A stretch of DNA of 64,000 nt from Isachenkonia alkalipeptolytica (GCF_009910325.1 NZ_SUMG01000003.1:124001-188000); one strand, 5' to 3'; counted from the first letter of the stretch, positions 1 to 8,742 are shown. Made by a program: numbers and translations. Notes: a model not told the origin generated them from the letters alone.

Positions 1-605
1 GTGGTTTCCGCCAGTTGCGACAGGGGTCTGAGTACCCTTCGAATGGAATTTCGATTGTTTTTCAGACTGACTAATAGATAGAGGAATTCCAAAATAATCA
101 GTACAATGAGGATGAAAAAGAAAACATGAAAATCCCGCTCCAGGGTATAGGTAACGTGATGAAAACCTCCCTCAACCGGGATACTGATATCATAGCGGGC
201 TCTTTCCAATCGACTGAACAACGCTTCCCCTGAAGGGTCCTGGGCTAAACTGAAACTTCGAATGCTGTCATCCAAGGGAAAAGGAAGCCAATGCAGAATA
301 GTGCTGAAAAATACGTTTCCGTCCGGTTCCGTATCCGAGAAGCGAAGGTGATAGGAACCGATAAAGATTTCTGTATCCTCTGTAAGGGAAAGCTCCTGAC
401 CATAACGGGTAAGAAGATCCTCAGCGCTCTGCTCGGCTCGCCAGAGGGTGGTGGAAAAGTAAAGAATGGAGATAAAAAAGTTCATAAGAAAAAAGGCCGC
501 AATCAAAATGCCTGCCATTTTCAGGTTCAGTTTAAGTACTAAGGAGGAACGGATCTTATCAGGGATTACGGGATCCTTTGGGGTAGTTGCTGTATTTTTA
601 CTCAT
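1..605 (-). CDS. sensor histidine kinase, N-terminal part (cut by window edge)
   Basis: Reading the minus strand from the ATG at 605 gives an open frame to the window edge. It has a short cytoplasmic start, a transmembrane helix at about residues 24-45, an extracytoplasmic region of about 100 residues, a second helix at about 150-170, and the start of a HAMP-like linker. The kinase core lies outside the window. The start overlaps the stop of the upstream response regulator by 8 bases (ATGAGTAA), so the two are translationally coupled. Function is inferred from topology and pairing; no catalytic motif is visible here. The ligand is unknown. Confidence 0.8.
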   Translation of the reverse strand, partial: MSKNTATTPKDPVIPDKIRSSLVLKLNLKMAGILIAAFFLMNFFISILYFSTTLWRAEQSAEDLLTRYGQELSLTEDTEIFIGSYHLRFSDTEPDGNVFFSTILHWLPFPLDDSIRSFSLAQDPSGEALFSRLERARYDISIPVEGGFHHVTYTLERDFHVFFFILIVLIILEFLYLLVSLKNNRNSIRRVLRPLSQLAET

Positions 606-1281
606 CTTTAATCACATATCCCACTCCCCTTACGGTGTGAATTATTTTAATCCCAAAGGGTTCTTCGATTTTCCCCCTGAGATAGCGGACATAAACGTCC
701 ACGGCATTGGTTTCTCCCTGAAAATCATATCCCCAGATGCTCTCTACAATCCTTTCCCGCTCCATAACGATGTTTTTATTTTTCATCAGGTATTCCAACA
801 AATCAAACTCTTTTTTGGTAAGATCCACCGCCGCAGAATCCACCCTAACACTCCGCTTTTGAGAATCCATGGTGAGGGGACCGATTTTCAATATGTGGGA
901 GGACGGGGCTTCTTCCTTCCCATTATGGGCTCGTAAATGCACCCGGATTCGGGCTAAGAGCTCTTCAATGGCAAAGGGTTTGGTAATATAGTCGTTGGAG
1001 CCTCCGTCAAGGCCCATGACCTTATCCATAACCGAATCTCGGGCCGTAAGAAGGATGACGGGAACCCGGGAAAACTGACGGATTCTTCGAAGGACTTCAA
1101 TGCCGTTGATTCCCGGCAGCATAATATCCAGCAGAATTAAATTGAAGGGCTGAACCTTCAAAAGCTCCAGCCCGTCCCGTCCATTGGTCACCTTTGTAAC
1201 CTTATAGCCTTCATAGGTGAGTTCCAGCTCCACAAAGCGTGCAATTTTTTCTTCATCCTCAATGATCAGTATGCTCTCCAT
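598..1281 (-). CDS. OmpR/PhoB-family response regulator
   Basis: Receiver domain (about residues 3-115) with the acidic pair after ILIIEDEE, the phosphoacceptor Asp in LILLDIMLPG, the Thr in ILLTARD and the Lys in ITKPF. It is followed by a winged-helix DNA-binding domain ending in HTVRGVGYVIKDE, typical of the OmpR class. It should be phosphorylated by the kinase encoded immediately downstream and act as a transcription factor; target genes cannot be read here. I prefer the ATG at 1281 (AAGGATG 10 bases upstream, protein begins MESILII). An ATG at 1293 is in frame but has almost no room for a ribosome site. The 5' end overlaps the DUF4342 gene. Confidence 0.93.
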   Translation of the reverse strand: MESILIIEDEEKIARFVELELTYEGYKVTKVTNGRDGLELLKVQPFNLILLDIMLPGINGIEVLRRIRQFSRVPVILLTARDSVMDKVMGLDGGSNDYITKPFAIEELLARIRVHLRAHNGKEEAPSSHILKIGPLTMDSQKRSVRVDSAAVDLTKKEFDLLEYLMKNKNIVMERERIVESIWGYDFQGETNAVDVYVRYLRGKIEEPFGIKIIHTVRGVGYVIKDE

Positions 1282-1876
1282 TTTTCTCATCATCCTTTTT
1301 TCGAAAATCCTTGGCGGTATCCTTCGCGGTTTGGGTTACGGAATCTACGGCTCTAAGGGTGGCATCGGAAACCTTATCCACGGTTTCATTAACTTTGGTC
1401 TTTTCAAAATCCGCTCCTTGAAAGCGGTAACGGTAGCCTAAAACAAGGCCGAGAATAGATACGGGGATAACGACCCAAAAGGCGAAGAACAGTAAAAGCA
1501 CCAACAGGGTAATGGGGATCATCATAATGCTTTCCCCGTCCTTTTCAACCCGAAGGCTGTTGACGTTTCCTTTATGGAGCATTTTACCCGCCCATCGGAA
1601 AAAATCTCCTAAGACTTCTCCGAAAGAGATGCGGTCCGCCTTATCCTTAGATTGTTCCCCTTGGCTTTCTTTTTTCATTTCCTCAGGCGTTACCTCCGGC
1701 TCTTCCGCCGAGCGGTAATACCCGCCTTCCTTGGGAGGCTCCATCCGGTTTTCCCTCTCAAGAATAATCACGGCCTCTAAAATATCCCCATTGGCCCTCT
1801 CCAACACTTCCTTTGCTTCTTCATAGGTGATGTCTGCATGTTCTTTCAGTTTTTTTACCTGCTCTAAATTTGTCAT
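1259..1876 (-). CDS. DUF4342 membrane protein with UBA-like N-terminus
   Basis: The 205-residue protein begins with a UBA/TS-N-like helical segment (residues 1-45, motif ITYEEAKEVLERANGDI). A charged linker follows, then one or two hydrophobic segments around residues 115-150 (MMIPITLLVLLLFFAFWVV) and a charged tail. This is the architecture of DUF4342 proteins, whose biochemical role is unknown. A good ribosome site (AAAGGAGG) precedes the ATG. The 3' end overlaps the response-regulator start, so the three genes (DUF4342, regulator, kinase) form one operon. The protein may take part in envelope sensing with the kinase; that is inference from gene order only. Confidence 0.8.
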   Translation of the reverse strand: MTNLEQVKKLKEHADITYEEAKEVLERANGDILEAVIILERENRMEPPKEGGYYRSAEEPEVTPEEMKKESQGEQSKDKADRISFGEVLGDFFRWAGKMLHKGNVNSLRVEKDGESIMMIPITLLVLLLFFAFWVVIPVSILGLVLGYRYRFQGADFEKTKVNETVDKVSDATLRAVDSVTQTAKDTAKDFRKKDDEKNGEHTDH

Positions 1877-2205
1877 GATGATAACCTCCTTTTATTATTA
1901 AATTCATCATAACAAGAAAAGATTTGAGGGCCATTGAGGTTACATTAAAATCAGATTAAAAAATCCTTAAAGTTTTTCAAGATCATGAGTCTTTCTTCTT
2001 ATTTTACTACAGGGAGGGGACTGCGTCCAGAAATACCATGGGAATCAAGGCTGGGCTCCATTTTTCTGTGTTTTTTTTAGAATTCCAAGAGGAATATCAA
2101 AACAAACAGCGAATACGTACTATATCGATAAAAAACGATGCTTCAATCCTAGCGGAAATGGTATATACAATATAGGATGAACAACAATCACAGGGAGGAA
2201 AAACC
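1877..2205. other. divergent intergenic region, no gene
   Basis: This 329-base gap separates the minus-strand DUF4342/two-component operon from the plus-strand ABC exporter operon and must hold both promoters. I see the ribosome sites at each end (AAAGGAGG for the minus strand, GGGAGGAAAAACC for the plus strand) and AT-rich stretches, but no -35/-10 pair convincing enough to call, no strong hairpin and no ORF. Confidence 0.6.
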
Positions 2206-3153
2206 ATGGAAAAGACAGTAAAGGACAGTGAGAATAACAGCACCAGGGAAGACATCATTGAAGTGAAAAATCTTAGAAAAACCTATAAAAACGTAAAGGC
2301 CGTGGACGGGATTGACTTAAAGGTGAAAAAACAGGAGATCCTGGCCATCCTCGGGCCCAACGGGGCGGGAAAGACCACCACGGTGGAAATGCTGGAGGGC
2401 CTTCGAAAACCCACCGGGGGAGAGATTTACTATTTCGGTGAACACGTGAAAGTGGTGGATGAAAAGATTAAAGAACGCATCGGGGTCCAGCTGCAAAAGA
2501 GCACGTTTTTTAAGAATCTGAAGGTAAAAGAGATCATTACCGCCTTCGGCGGCCTCTACGAAAAGCGGCTGCCCACGGAGATGCTGATCAAGAAGTTCAG
2601 TCTGGACGAGAAGAAAAACGATTATATGAAAAACCTTTCCGGAGGCCAGGTGCAGCGGGTGGCCCTGGCCTGTGCCGTGGTCAACGACCCGGATATCGTA
2701 TTTTTGGATGAGCCCACCACGGGACTGGATCCCCAGGCAAGAAGAAACCTGTGGGATGAGATCAAAGCCTTAAAGGAAGAGGGAAAAACCGTGGTACTGA
2801 CCACCCACTACATGGAGGAGGCCGAGGCCCTGGCGGACTACGTCTACATCATCGACCACGGCAATATCATCGCCAAGGGCACCGTGGAGGAGCTGATCAA
2901 CAGCCTGGAGAAATCCTCGGTGGTGGCCTTTGAAATGGATCAGAAGGACTTTGATCCGAAAACCCTGTTTAAAGAAGAGGTAAAATCCGTGAACGGTCGC
3001 TATGAGGTCCGAACCAACGACGTGGAAAAATCCCTGGCAAAACTCTTTCAGTACACCCGGGATCACCAGGCACATATTGCCAACATGCGGATTCGAAAGC
3101 CCAATTTAGAGGACGTATTTCTAAGTCTTACGGGTAGAAAACTACGGGAATAG
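2206..3153 (+). CDS. ABC-2 type exporter, ATP-binding subunit
   Basis: The 315-residue ATPase has Walker A GPNGAGKTT at about residue 51, the Q-loop, the ABC signature LSGGQ and Walker B IVFLDEPTTGLD followed by the D-loop and switch His (TTHYMEEAE). The C-terminal extension of about 80 residues is the DUF4162-like tail of DrrA/CcmA-type exporter ATPases. It powers the two permeases that follow directly (6-base gap, then an 8-base overlap), giving a heterodimeric ABC-2 exporter. The substrate cannot be deduced; such systems export drugs, lipids or peptides. The operon looks more GC-rich and CCC/GGC-rich than the defence island. Confidence 0.93.
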   Translation: MEKTVKDSENNSTREDIIEVKNLRKTYKNVKAVDGIDLKVKKQEILAILGPNGAGKTTTVEMLEGLRKPTGGEIYYFGEHVKVVDEKIKERIGVQLQKSTFFKNLKVKEIITAFGGLYEKRLPTEMLIKKFSLDEKKNDYMKNLSGGQVQRVALACAVVNDPDIVFLDEPTTGLDPQARRNLWDEIKALKEEGKTVVLTTHYMEEAEALADYVYIIDHGNIIAKGTVEELINSLEKSSVVAFEMDQKDFDPKTLFKEEVKSVNGRYEVRTNDVEKSLAKLFQYTRDHQAHIANMRIRKPNLEDVFLSLTGRKLRE

Positions 3154-3165
3154 GAGGGAGTGGAG

Positions 3166-4320
3166 ATGAAACTGAAAAGCTTAACCATTGCCATGCTGAA
3201 AGACCAGTTTCGGGACTTTGAAACCGTGTTTTGGACCATTCTCTTTCCCACGGGGATGCTGGTGCTCTTTATCAGCATTTTCGGCCAGGTTTTCGGAGAC
3301 GGCGGGGTGGAGGCCCGGGTAAACTACGGGGTCCATTACCAGGAGCCCACCTACGGCATCACCGACGGGGTGGTCCGGGGAATCTTTCACGAAATGGAGA
3401 CCACGGACCAGGGGGACTTTTCCTTTCGGGAGGTAAGGGACCTTAAAGAGGGACAGGACCTTATCCAAGAGGGAGCGATCGATCTTGTAATCAGCTTTCC
3501 CGAGGGCTTCTCCCGGTTAAACCCGGTGTTTGAAGGAGAACCCCCTAAGGAGACTCCGGTAACCAGCCTCACACTGTATCATTCCTCCCGGGCGGAGTCC
3601 CTATTGGCCAAGGACATTTTCCACTCGGTGATTGACGAGACGAACCTGCAAATTTCCGCCCAGGGCCAGGAAGTGCCCATGGAATTTCAAAGAGTGGCGG
3701 TGGGAGCCCCGGAGACCGGAGATTTTAGCTACGAGAACTTCATCTTTCCCGGAATGATTCTGTTGGCCCTGATGACCATCAGCTTTTTCAATCTGCCCCT
3801 GGGCCTTGTGGATTATAAGGAGCAGGGGGTGTTTAAAAAGATCAACGCCTCTCCGGTAAAGGGGAAGGACTACTATTTAGGCATCCTTCTGTCCCAACTG
3901 GTGGTTTTGATCCTGGCTTTGGGGGCCCTGTACACCGCGGGACTGTTCTTTGACATCTCCCCCCGGGTATATCAACCGCCCTTTATCGCCTTTTTGCTTT
4001 ATGCTTCGGTGACGGTGCTGTCCTTCGGACTGCTGTTTACCGCCTTTTTCAAAAACACCGCCACCTTGGCGCCCTTTAGCAATATTTTATACTTTATCAC
4101 CATGTTTCTCAGCGGACTGTACTTCGAAATCCAGGCCATCCCCATATTTTTACGGTGGTACTCGGTGATCAACCCGGTAACCCATTTGGTGGACGGCCTC
4201 CGGGCGATTATCGTGGAAAACCCCCTACCCCAAACCAGTGTAATCATCCCCGGGGTATGGTTTCTCATCTCCCTAGGGGTGTATACTTTTAATCAAAAGC
4301 AGGTGAGCCGCAATGAATAA
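3166..4320 (+). CDS. ABC-2 type exporter permease 1
   Basis: ABC-2 membrane subunit of about 384 residues. It has an N-terminal helix (about 18-45), a large extracytoplasmic domain of about 150 residues, then a block of five or six helices in the C-terminal half (from FIFPGMILLALMTI onward) ending at the membrane. I place the start at the ATG at 3166 (ribosome site GGAGGGAGTGGAG); an upstream in-frame codon at 3160 is too close to the site. It partners permease 2 and the ATPase. The stop overlaps the next start by 8 bases, indicating translational coupling. Confidence 0.9.
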   Translation: MKLKSLTIAMLKDQFRDFETVFWTILFPTGMLVLFISIFGQVFGDGGVEARVNYGVHYQEPTYGITDGVVRGIFHEMETTDQGDFSFREVRDLKEGQDLIQEGAIDLVISFPEGFSRLNPVFEGEPPKETPVTSLTLYHSSRAESLLAKDIFHSVIDETNLQISAQGQEVPMEFQRVAVGAPETGDFSYENFIFPGMILLALMTISFFNLPLGLVDYKEQGVFKKINASPVKGKDYYLGILLSQLVVLILALGALYTAGLFFDISPRVYQPPFIAFLLYASVTVLSFGLLFTAFFKNTATLAPFSNILYFITMFLSGLYFEIQAIPIFLRWYSVINPVTHLVDGLRAIIVENPLPQTSVIIPGVWFLISLGVYTFNQKQVSRNE

Positions 4321-5374
4321 ACGACTGATCCATGCAACGAGAACCTTTATGAAGGAAACCTTTCGAAACAAACTGGATATTTTCTTCACCGTCTTCTTTC
4401 CGATTCTCTTTATTGTGATCTTCGGAAACATGTTCTTAATGGGCAGTGACCAGGACCAGATTTGGCGGGTGGGGCTGATCGCCGAAGAAGCCGGGGAAAT
4501 AGAGCCCTATTTTGCGCCCCATAGGGTAACGGTCTATGACGATGAAGAAAGCCTCAGCACCGCCGTGGAGGAGCGCAGGGAGCAAGTGGGGGTGGACTAC
4601 CGACCGGGGGCCGCCACCATCTATCTGTTGGAGGATTTACAAAGCATGGGGGAGGGGATTTTCCTTCAGGGCTTTGTGGAAACCACCCTTCGCCAGTACG
4701 CCCTGGGCACCGATCAGCAGTTTATTGCCCTGGAGGATGAGCTGGTGGCCGTAGGGGCCGAGGCCGCCTTTGAAATCGACTATCTGATCACCGGGGTAAT
4801 GGCCCTGTCCCTTCTATCCGGAGGAATGTTTGCCACCATCGGCGTCTTCGGCCGGTATAAAAAGCAGGAAGTGATCAAACGGTTTATGGCCACCCCGATG
4901 AAACCCTGGGAGTTTGTCACCGGGGCCAGCTTTACCAAGATCCTGTTGAACTTCGCCGCCATTATGATCATCATCTATCTATCCCGGCTTCTCTACGGGG
5001 TAAGTCTGGACTTTCACTGGGGGATTTTCCTGGCGATCATTCTTACCTCCAGCATCGGTATGATGGGCTTCGGGGTATTGGTACTACTAGTCTTTCGAAA
5101 AACCGAAACCGCCCTGACCGGAGCCTCGATCCTGTATGTGATCATGACCTTTTTCTCCGGGGTCTATTTCCCCGTGGCCTTTATCCCCGATCAGTTTCAG
5201 TGGGTCAGCAGGATTCTTCCCGTTACCTACCTGATCGAAGTCCTTCGCTACGGCGCCGGGATTGAAGCCATGGACGCCGGCTACTTTCTGATGTTAAACG
5301 GCGTTTTCGTAATTTTGGGAGGGGGCCTGTTGGTCCTTGCCTCTAAACGCTTTGTGGATTCGGAGAAGCAGTAA
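4313..5374 (+). CDS. ABC-2 type exporter permease 2
   Basis: 353-residue second permease with the same fold as its neighbour: helix at about residues 22-45, an extracytoplasmic domain, then six hydrophobic segments from about residue 155 on, including the ABC-2 hallmark stretch FFSGVYFPVAFIP near residue 285. It overlaps permease 1 and ends the operon; a bidirectional terminator follows. Together with the two genes upstream it forms a complete exporter of unknown substrate. Confidence 0.9.
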   Translation: MNKRLIHATRTFMKETFRNKLDIFFTVFFPILFIVIFGNMFLMGSDQDQIWRVGLIAEEAGEIEPYFAPHRVTVYDDEESLSTAVEERREQVGVDYRPGAATIYLLEDLQSMGEGIFLQGFVETTLRQYALGTDQQFIALEDELVAVGAEAAFEIDYLITGVMALSLLSGGMFATIGVFGRYKKQEVIKRFMATPMKPWEFVTGASFTKILLNFAAIMIIIYLSRLLYGVSLDFHWGIFLAIILTSSIGMMGFGVLVLLVFRKTETALTGASILYVIMTFFSGVYFPVAFIPDQFQWVSRILPVTYLIEVLRYGAGIEAMDAGYFLMLNGVFVILGGGLLVLASKRFVDSEKQ

Positions 5375-5414
5375 GGATAGATCCTGAAGGTCCCTCGTGA
5401 AGCAGTCCAAAAGA

Positions 5415-5450
5415 AAAACCCTTCCGCATCCATCGCCGAAGGGTTTTTTT
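5415..5450. terminator. Rho-independent terminator, probably bidirectional
   Basis: The hairpin arms AACCCTTCCGC and GCCGAAGGGTT enclose a short loop, with a T-run on the plus strand and an A-run on the other side. It lies between the convergent exporter operon and the symporter gene and can serve both. Confidence 0.8.
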
Positions 5451-5476
5451 AATGGCACCGAGTCCAAGTCGAAATC

Positions 5477-6652
5477 TTAGGATTTCGCGGACTGGGGCTT
5501 ATTGGCAAAGGTATCGATAAAGGAGGCAATGGCTCCGTCACCGGTGATGTTGCAGGCGGTACCGAATCCGTCCTGGGCCATGTAAAGGGCAATCATTAAT
5601 CCTTGTTGGGCTTCGGTAAAGCCAAGGATACTGGACAGTAGTCCCAGGGCCGCCATAACTGCGCCGCCGGGCACGCCCGGTGCCGCCACCATGGTAACCC
5701 CCAGCATGACAATAAAGGGTAAAAACTCAAGGAACTGGGGCGTCTCTCCACCCAGTACCATTACCGCCACGGCGCAGGCCACCAGGGAGATAGTACTTCC
5801 CGCCAGGTGAATGGTTGCGGAAAGGGGAACCACAAAGTCCGCCACCCGTTCGCTGACACCGTTGGCCTTGGTGCTTCGTAGGGTTACGGGAATCGTCGCC
5901 GCACTGGACATGGTACCTAAGGCCGTGGTATAGGCGGGCACCATTTTTTTAATGGCGGCGAAGGGATTTCGTCCCGTTCGGGTAGAGGCTAAGGTGTACT
6001 GCAGGATAATGTATCCCAGGTGCATTAGAATAATTAGAATAAATACCTGTCCGAATACCTGCAGGGTTTGAAAGGCTTCCCCGGAAGCGGCCATATCCGC
6101 AAAAATACCGGCAATATGAATGGGAAGGAAGGGAATGATCACCTTCTTGATAAAGCCCACAATGATGGTTCGAAACTCTTCCATAAAGGTAAACAGTACT
6201 TCCTGGGCCTTTTCATGGCGTAGGAAGTTGATTCCCAGGCCGAAGATAAAGGCGGTGACCAACGCGGTCATAACCCCCATGATCGGTGGAATTTCCAGCT
6301 CCAAAAAGGAGGTCAGTCCCACCGCATCGGGATCCCCGGCGGTTCCTCCGTCAATGATTCCCGGGATGATCAAAATGGAGATGAAAAAGGCTACAATTCC
6401 CGCCGCTAGGGTGGAAAGGTAGGCCATCCCGGCGGTACCCGCCAAGAGTTTCCCCGCTTTTGATCCCAGTTCTGCAATTCCCGGTACGATAAATCCGATG
6501 ATAATCAGGGGCACAATGTAGCCCAGCAGCTCACCGAAGATGTGGGTAAAGGTATAAAGAATCCGACCGATCCACTCCGGGAAAAACAGACCGATTAAAA
6601 TTCCGGATATAATACCGATAATCAGTCTTGGAAGTAATCCAATGTTTTTCAT
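5477..6652 (-). CDS. dicarboxylate/amino acid:cation symporter (DAACS family)
   Basis: The 391-residue protein is hydrophobic throughout, with about eight helices and the two re-entrant-loop regions typical of DAACS/GltP transporters. Visible hallmarks are the Ser-rich stretch TALGTMSSAATIPVT at about residue 245, the MAAPGVPGGAVMAALG loop near residue 320 and a final helix with MAQDGFGTACNITGDG, where the NxxxD pair that binds substrate and cation is expected. It imports acidic or small neutral amino acids or C4-dicarboxylates with Na+ or H+; the exact substrate is not determinable. It is transcribed alone and faces a terminator. Confidence 0.92.
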   Translation of the reverse strand: MKNIGLLPRLIIGIISGILIGLFFPEWIGRILYTFTHIFGELLGYIVPLIIIGFIVPGIAELGSKAGKLLAGTAGMAYLSTLAAGIVAFFISILIIPGIIDGGTAGDPDAVGLTSFLELEIPPIMGVMTALVTAFIFGLGINFLRHEKAQEVLFTFMEEFRTIIVGFIKKVIIPFLPIHIAGIFADMAASGEAFQTLQVFGQVFILIILMHLGYIILQYTLASTRTGRNPFAAIKKMVPAYTTALGTMSSAATIPVTLRSTKANGVSERVADFVVPLSATIHLAGSTISLVACAVAVMVLGGETPQFLEFLPFIVMLGVTMVAAPGVPGGAVMAALGLLSSILGFTEAQQGLMIALYMAQDGFGTACNITGDGAIASFIDTFANKPQSAKS

Positions 6653-6989
6653 AGTATCTCTCCTTTTCTAATAGATTTTAGTATCACGGCCCCATTTTAA
6701 CATGGGAAAACCGATTCTTTCAACCCATTGAAATAGCCTCAAAAAACCGACTTTTCACCGAAGAAGGGCTGGTTGCAAAAGTTTTAACAAACTAAACGGC
6801 AAAAAAACCCTCCGAAGTTCTTTAATTCAAATTATTCAAACGAAATTTCTTGGAGACATTTTCCATAACAAGCAGGAATTTCGAACAAAGAAATAGAAGT
6901 AATACAAGTAGCCCTGATCTTAATCCTGGCAGGGTATTTTATGGTGATTATTACAAAGGCGGCTTTTAAAAGAGAAAAGGAGAGTAAGG
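6653..6989. other. intergenic region with the symporter promoter and a TM-coding frame fragment
   Basis: Apart from the promoter above, the plus strand from about 6890 carries an open frame that reads as one hydrophobic helix (VALILILAGYFMVIITKAAF) followed by a charged stretch. It has no good start or ribosome site and runs out of phase into the next small ORF. It may be the front of a broken or frameshifted small membrane protein. Confidence 0.35.
6694..6723 (-). promoter_or_regulatory. probable sigma-A promoter of the symporter gene
   Basis: On the minus strand TTGAAA (6718-6723) and TAAAAT (6694-6699) are separated by 18 bases. The expected start would give a leader of about 35 bases before the ATG at 6652, which has a GGAGAG ribosome site. 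Confidence 0.5.
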
Positions 6990-7145
6990 ATGCAGATGAA
7001 AACCAGAGGTATTTCAATGCTGATAAGCTGTGTGGTACTTACCGCAGCCCTAAGCGTATTTACGGACCTTGGGCTGTGGGTGTTGTTGGTGCCGGCGGTG
7101 TATGGGTTTGTGTTTTTTGCCAATGTTGTTGAGGCCAGGAAATAA
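6990..7145 (+). CDS. small hydrophobic protein, 51 residues
   Basis: ATG at 6990 with a good ribosome site (AAAGGAGAG, about 7 bases upstream) opens a 51-codon frame. It encodes two hydrophobic segments, residues 8-24 and 28-47, and a basic end. It resembles small two-helix membrane proteins, but I recognise no family. It overlaps, in another frame, the helix-coding fragment described just upstream; one of the two is probably spurious, or both are pieces of a single frameshifted gene. Moderate to low confidence. Confidence 0.4.
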   Translation: MQMKTRGISMLISCVVLTAALSVFTDLGLWVLLVPAVYGFVFFANVVEARK

Positions 7146-7341
7146 TGTAGATTATACTAAAAAATTAATAGGGAGGCCATTATGAAAAATGGGATTGGTT
7201 TTTCTTTTATGGTTAGCGGTTTTTCACCTCACTATGCATTAGGCAATTACTCAAAGGTTCTTAAATCCATTTCTTTAAATAGGATTAAGAACCTTTAATG
7301 ATTATCTGTGGCTACTTTCTTTGTTGGAAAACAAAAAATGT

Positions 7342-7366
7342 CGAAAACCATGTCGAATGGTTTTCG
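7342..7366. promoter_or_regulatory. perfect inverted repeat, candidate BREX operator or hairpin
   Basis: CGAAAACCAT, spacer GTCGA, then ATGGTTTTCG: two perfect 10-base arms about 200 bases before brxA. The symmetry suits a dimeric repressor. No T-run follows, so a simple terminator is less likely. Confidence 0.45.
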
Positions 7367-7510
7367 TTGTGAATTCTTTAAAAATAAAGGGTTTGATAGA
7401 GGTTTTGTAGAATAATATGGTAAGGTATGTAAATTTCAGAAGATGTTACCGGTATAGTATAAAACTTTTATAACAAATTTTTCAAACCCATAGTCTTGCT
7501 ACTTCTCCAA

Positions 7511-7519
7511 TGATATAAT
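7511..7519 (+). promoter_or_regulatory. extended -10 promoter element for the BREX operon
   Basis: TGATATAAT is a perfect TG-N-TATAAT extended -10, about 45 bases before the brxA start. No good -35 is present at 17 bases, which extended -10 promoters can tolerate. A weaker TTGATA/TATGGT pair lies further up, at 7393-7421. Confidence 0.5.
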
Positions 7520-7564
7520 AAACATATAAAAACTGGCCATCAAATAGGAGAGGAATGGAAACTA

Positions 7565-8164
7565 ATGGGAAAATACAAGTCTACAATTAAATCACTTTCA
7601 TTTCTGCATTTAGAGCTGAAAAAAGCTTCGGAACTGAGGTTGGAAGGTTTCAATGATAAAGAAATTAAAGAACGCATACGGGAAGATAACATCTTTATGC
7701 TTAAATCGGATAACCGAAAACGGGCGATTGCTTCAGAAATAGTGGCGCGATTAAGTCAACTGGATGAAGCATTAATGGAAATGATTACTACAAAACACAG
7801 CAGTATCGGAAAACTCATTACGCTGTATAGCATTATGAAAAAAGACCAGCTTTTTCTCGCTTTCATGCAGGAGGTGTACCGGGACAAACTAATACTAGGG
7901 GATCACCGGGTGACCGCTAAAGACTTTAATCTGTTTTATCAGGGAAAGAGGGAACAGGAGGAAGTGATGGGTACCTGGACAGATTACACCTATAAAAAGT
8001 TAACCCAGGTTTATAAGCGAATACTCGTGGAAGCGGGACTCGCTAAGCGTGTGAATAAGGACATTGAAATCCAACCGGCGATTATTGATTATGATTTGGA
8101 AGAAAGTATTAAAGCCGTTGGGGATGAAGATTATGTAAAGATTTTACAAGGAGTGAGACAATGA
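7565..8164 (+). CDS. brxA: BREX type 1 protein BrxA
   Basis: The 199-residue protein of the BrxA (DUF1819) family is the first gene of the BREX operon, as in other type 1 loci. It is small, helical and basic, with the conserved pattern of two winged-helix-like DNA-binding lobes known for BrxA. The ATG at 7565 follows AGGAGAGG. The gene overlaps brxB by four bases (ATGA). BREX blocks phage DNA replication and marks self DNA by adenine methylation. BrxA binds DNA, but its exact role is not settled. Assignment rests on family resemblance, size and gene order. Confidence 0.92.
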   Translation: MGKYKSTIKSLSFLHLELKKASELRLEGFNDKEIKERIREDNIFMLKSDNRKRAIASEIVARLSQLDEALMEMITTKHSSIGKLITLYSIMKKDQLFLAFMQEVYRDKLILGDHRVTAKDFNLFYQGKREQEEVMGTWTDYTYKKLTQVYKRILVEAGLAKRVNKDIEIQPAIIDYDLEESIKAVGDEDYVKILQGVRQ

Positions 8165-8742
8165 GTGATATCTTAAAAAAGCTGGATAAGATCAAACCGA
8201 TCATTGAAGACCCAAGATTCTTAGAAGGTAAAGGATTGGGTAATGAAATCGGCTTCTACATTTTTGATTATGACCCGAAAGAGGAACTATTGGTTCGGGA
8301 TCATATAAGACTGTTAAAGGAGAAATGCACAAAATCCGGTGGAGAGACGTTAATACAGGAATTTGATTTATACGAAATGATGCTTGATATATTGGAAGAT
8401 AAAGGCTACCTTCAAAAGGTTTTCGACATGGAAAAGAAAAAGGGTACGGAAGCTTTGGTAAAACCGATTAAAAACACTCTTCGCTTAACAATGAAAAACG
8501 ATTTAATCGTAAAGTATATAAAAGAGCGACTAGCCGATGACAAAATTGTATTTCTAACCGGAGTAGGAAAAGCCTGGCCTCTCATTCGAAGTCATACGGT
8601 ACTGAATGTCCTTCACTCGGTGATTGATCATGTACCTGTGGTAATGTTTTATCCAGGTAGTTATACCGGTCGAGAGCTCTCACTGTTTAATGAAATAAAC
8701 GATCAGAATTATTATCGTGCCTTTCAGCTGGTTGGGGAATAA
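8161..8742 (+). CDS. brxB: BREX type 1 protein BrxB
   Basis: 193 residues, DUF1788 family. The C-terminal half shows the conserved FLTGVGKAWPLIRSH segment and the terminal PVVMFYPGSYTG(R)ELSLF region of this family. It is invariably encoded between brxA and brxC in type 1 BREX and probably scaffolds the PglX/PglZ/BrxC assembly; its mechanism is unknown. It overlaps brxA by four bases and is followed by 36 bases before brxC. Intact by length. Confidence 0.94.
   Translation: MSDILKKLDKIKPIIEDPRFLEGKGLGNEIGFYIFDYDPKEELLVRDHIRLLKEKCTKSGGETLIQEFDLYEMMLDILEDKGYLQKVFDMEKKKGTEALVKPIKNTLRLTMKNDLIVKYIKERLADDKIVFLTGVGKAWPLIRSHTVLNVLHSVIDHVPVVMFYPGSYTGRELSLFNEINDQNYYRAFQLVGE

Larger units (their letters stand above)
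7146..7564. other. leader region of the BREX operon
   Basis: The gap holds a possible 38-codon peptide (ATG 7182, ribosome site GGGAGG), a 14-bp interrupted inverted repeat (7254-7295, AAGGTTCTTAA against TTAAGAACCTT), a perfect 10-bp inverted repeat (7342-7366) and promoter-like sequences just before brxA. The peptide's 3' end coincides with the first hairpin. No regulator gene of the BrxR (WYL/HTH) type is present. Confidence 0.5.

Noticed and set aside
466-936. Long plus-strand ORF across the two-component genes.
   Set aside because: It is antisense to the clearly conserved response regulator and kinase and shows no protein-like features of its own.
4313-5374. Overlap of the two ABC permease genes as a possible frameshifted single gene.
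   Set aside because: Both encode complete ABC-2 permeases with their own N-terminal helix and exported domain; the 8-base overlap is ordinary coupling.
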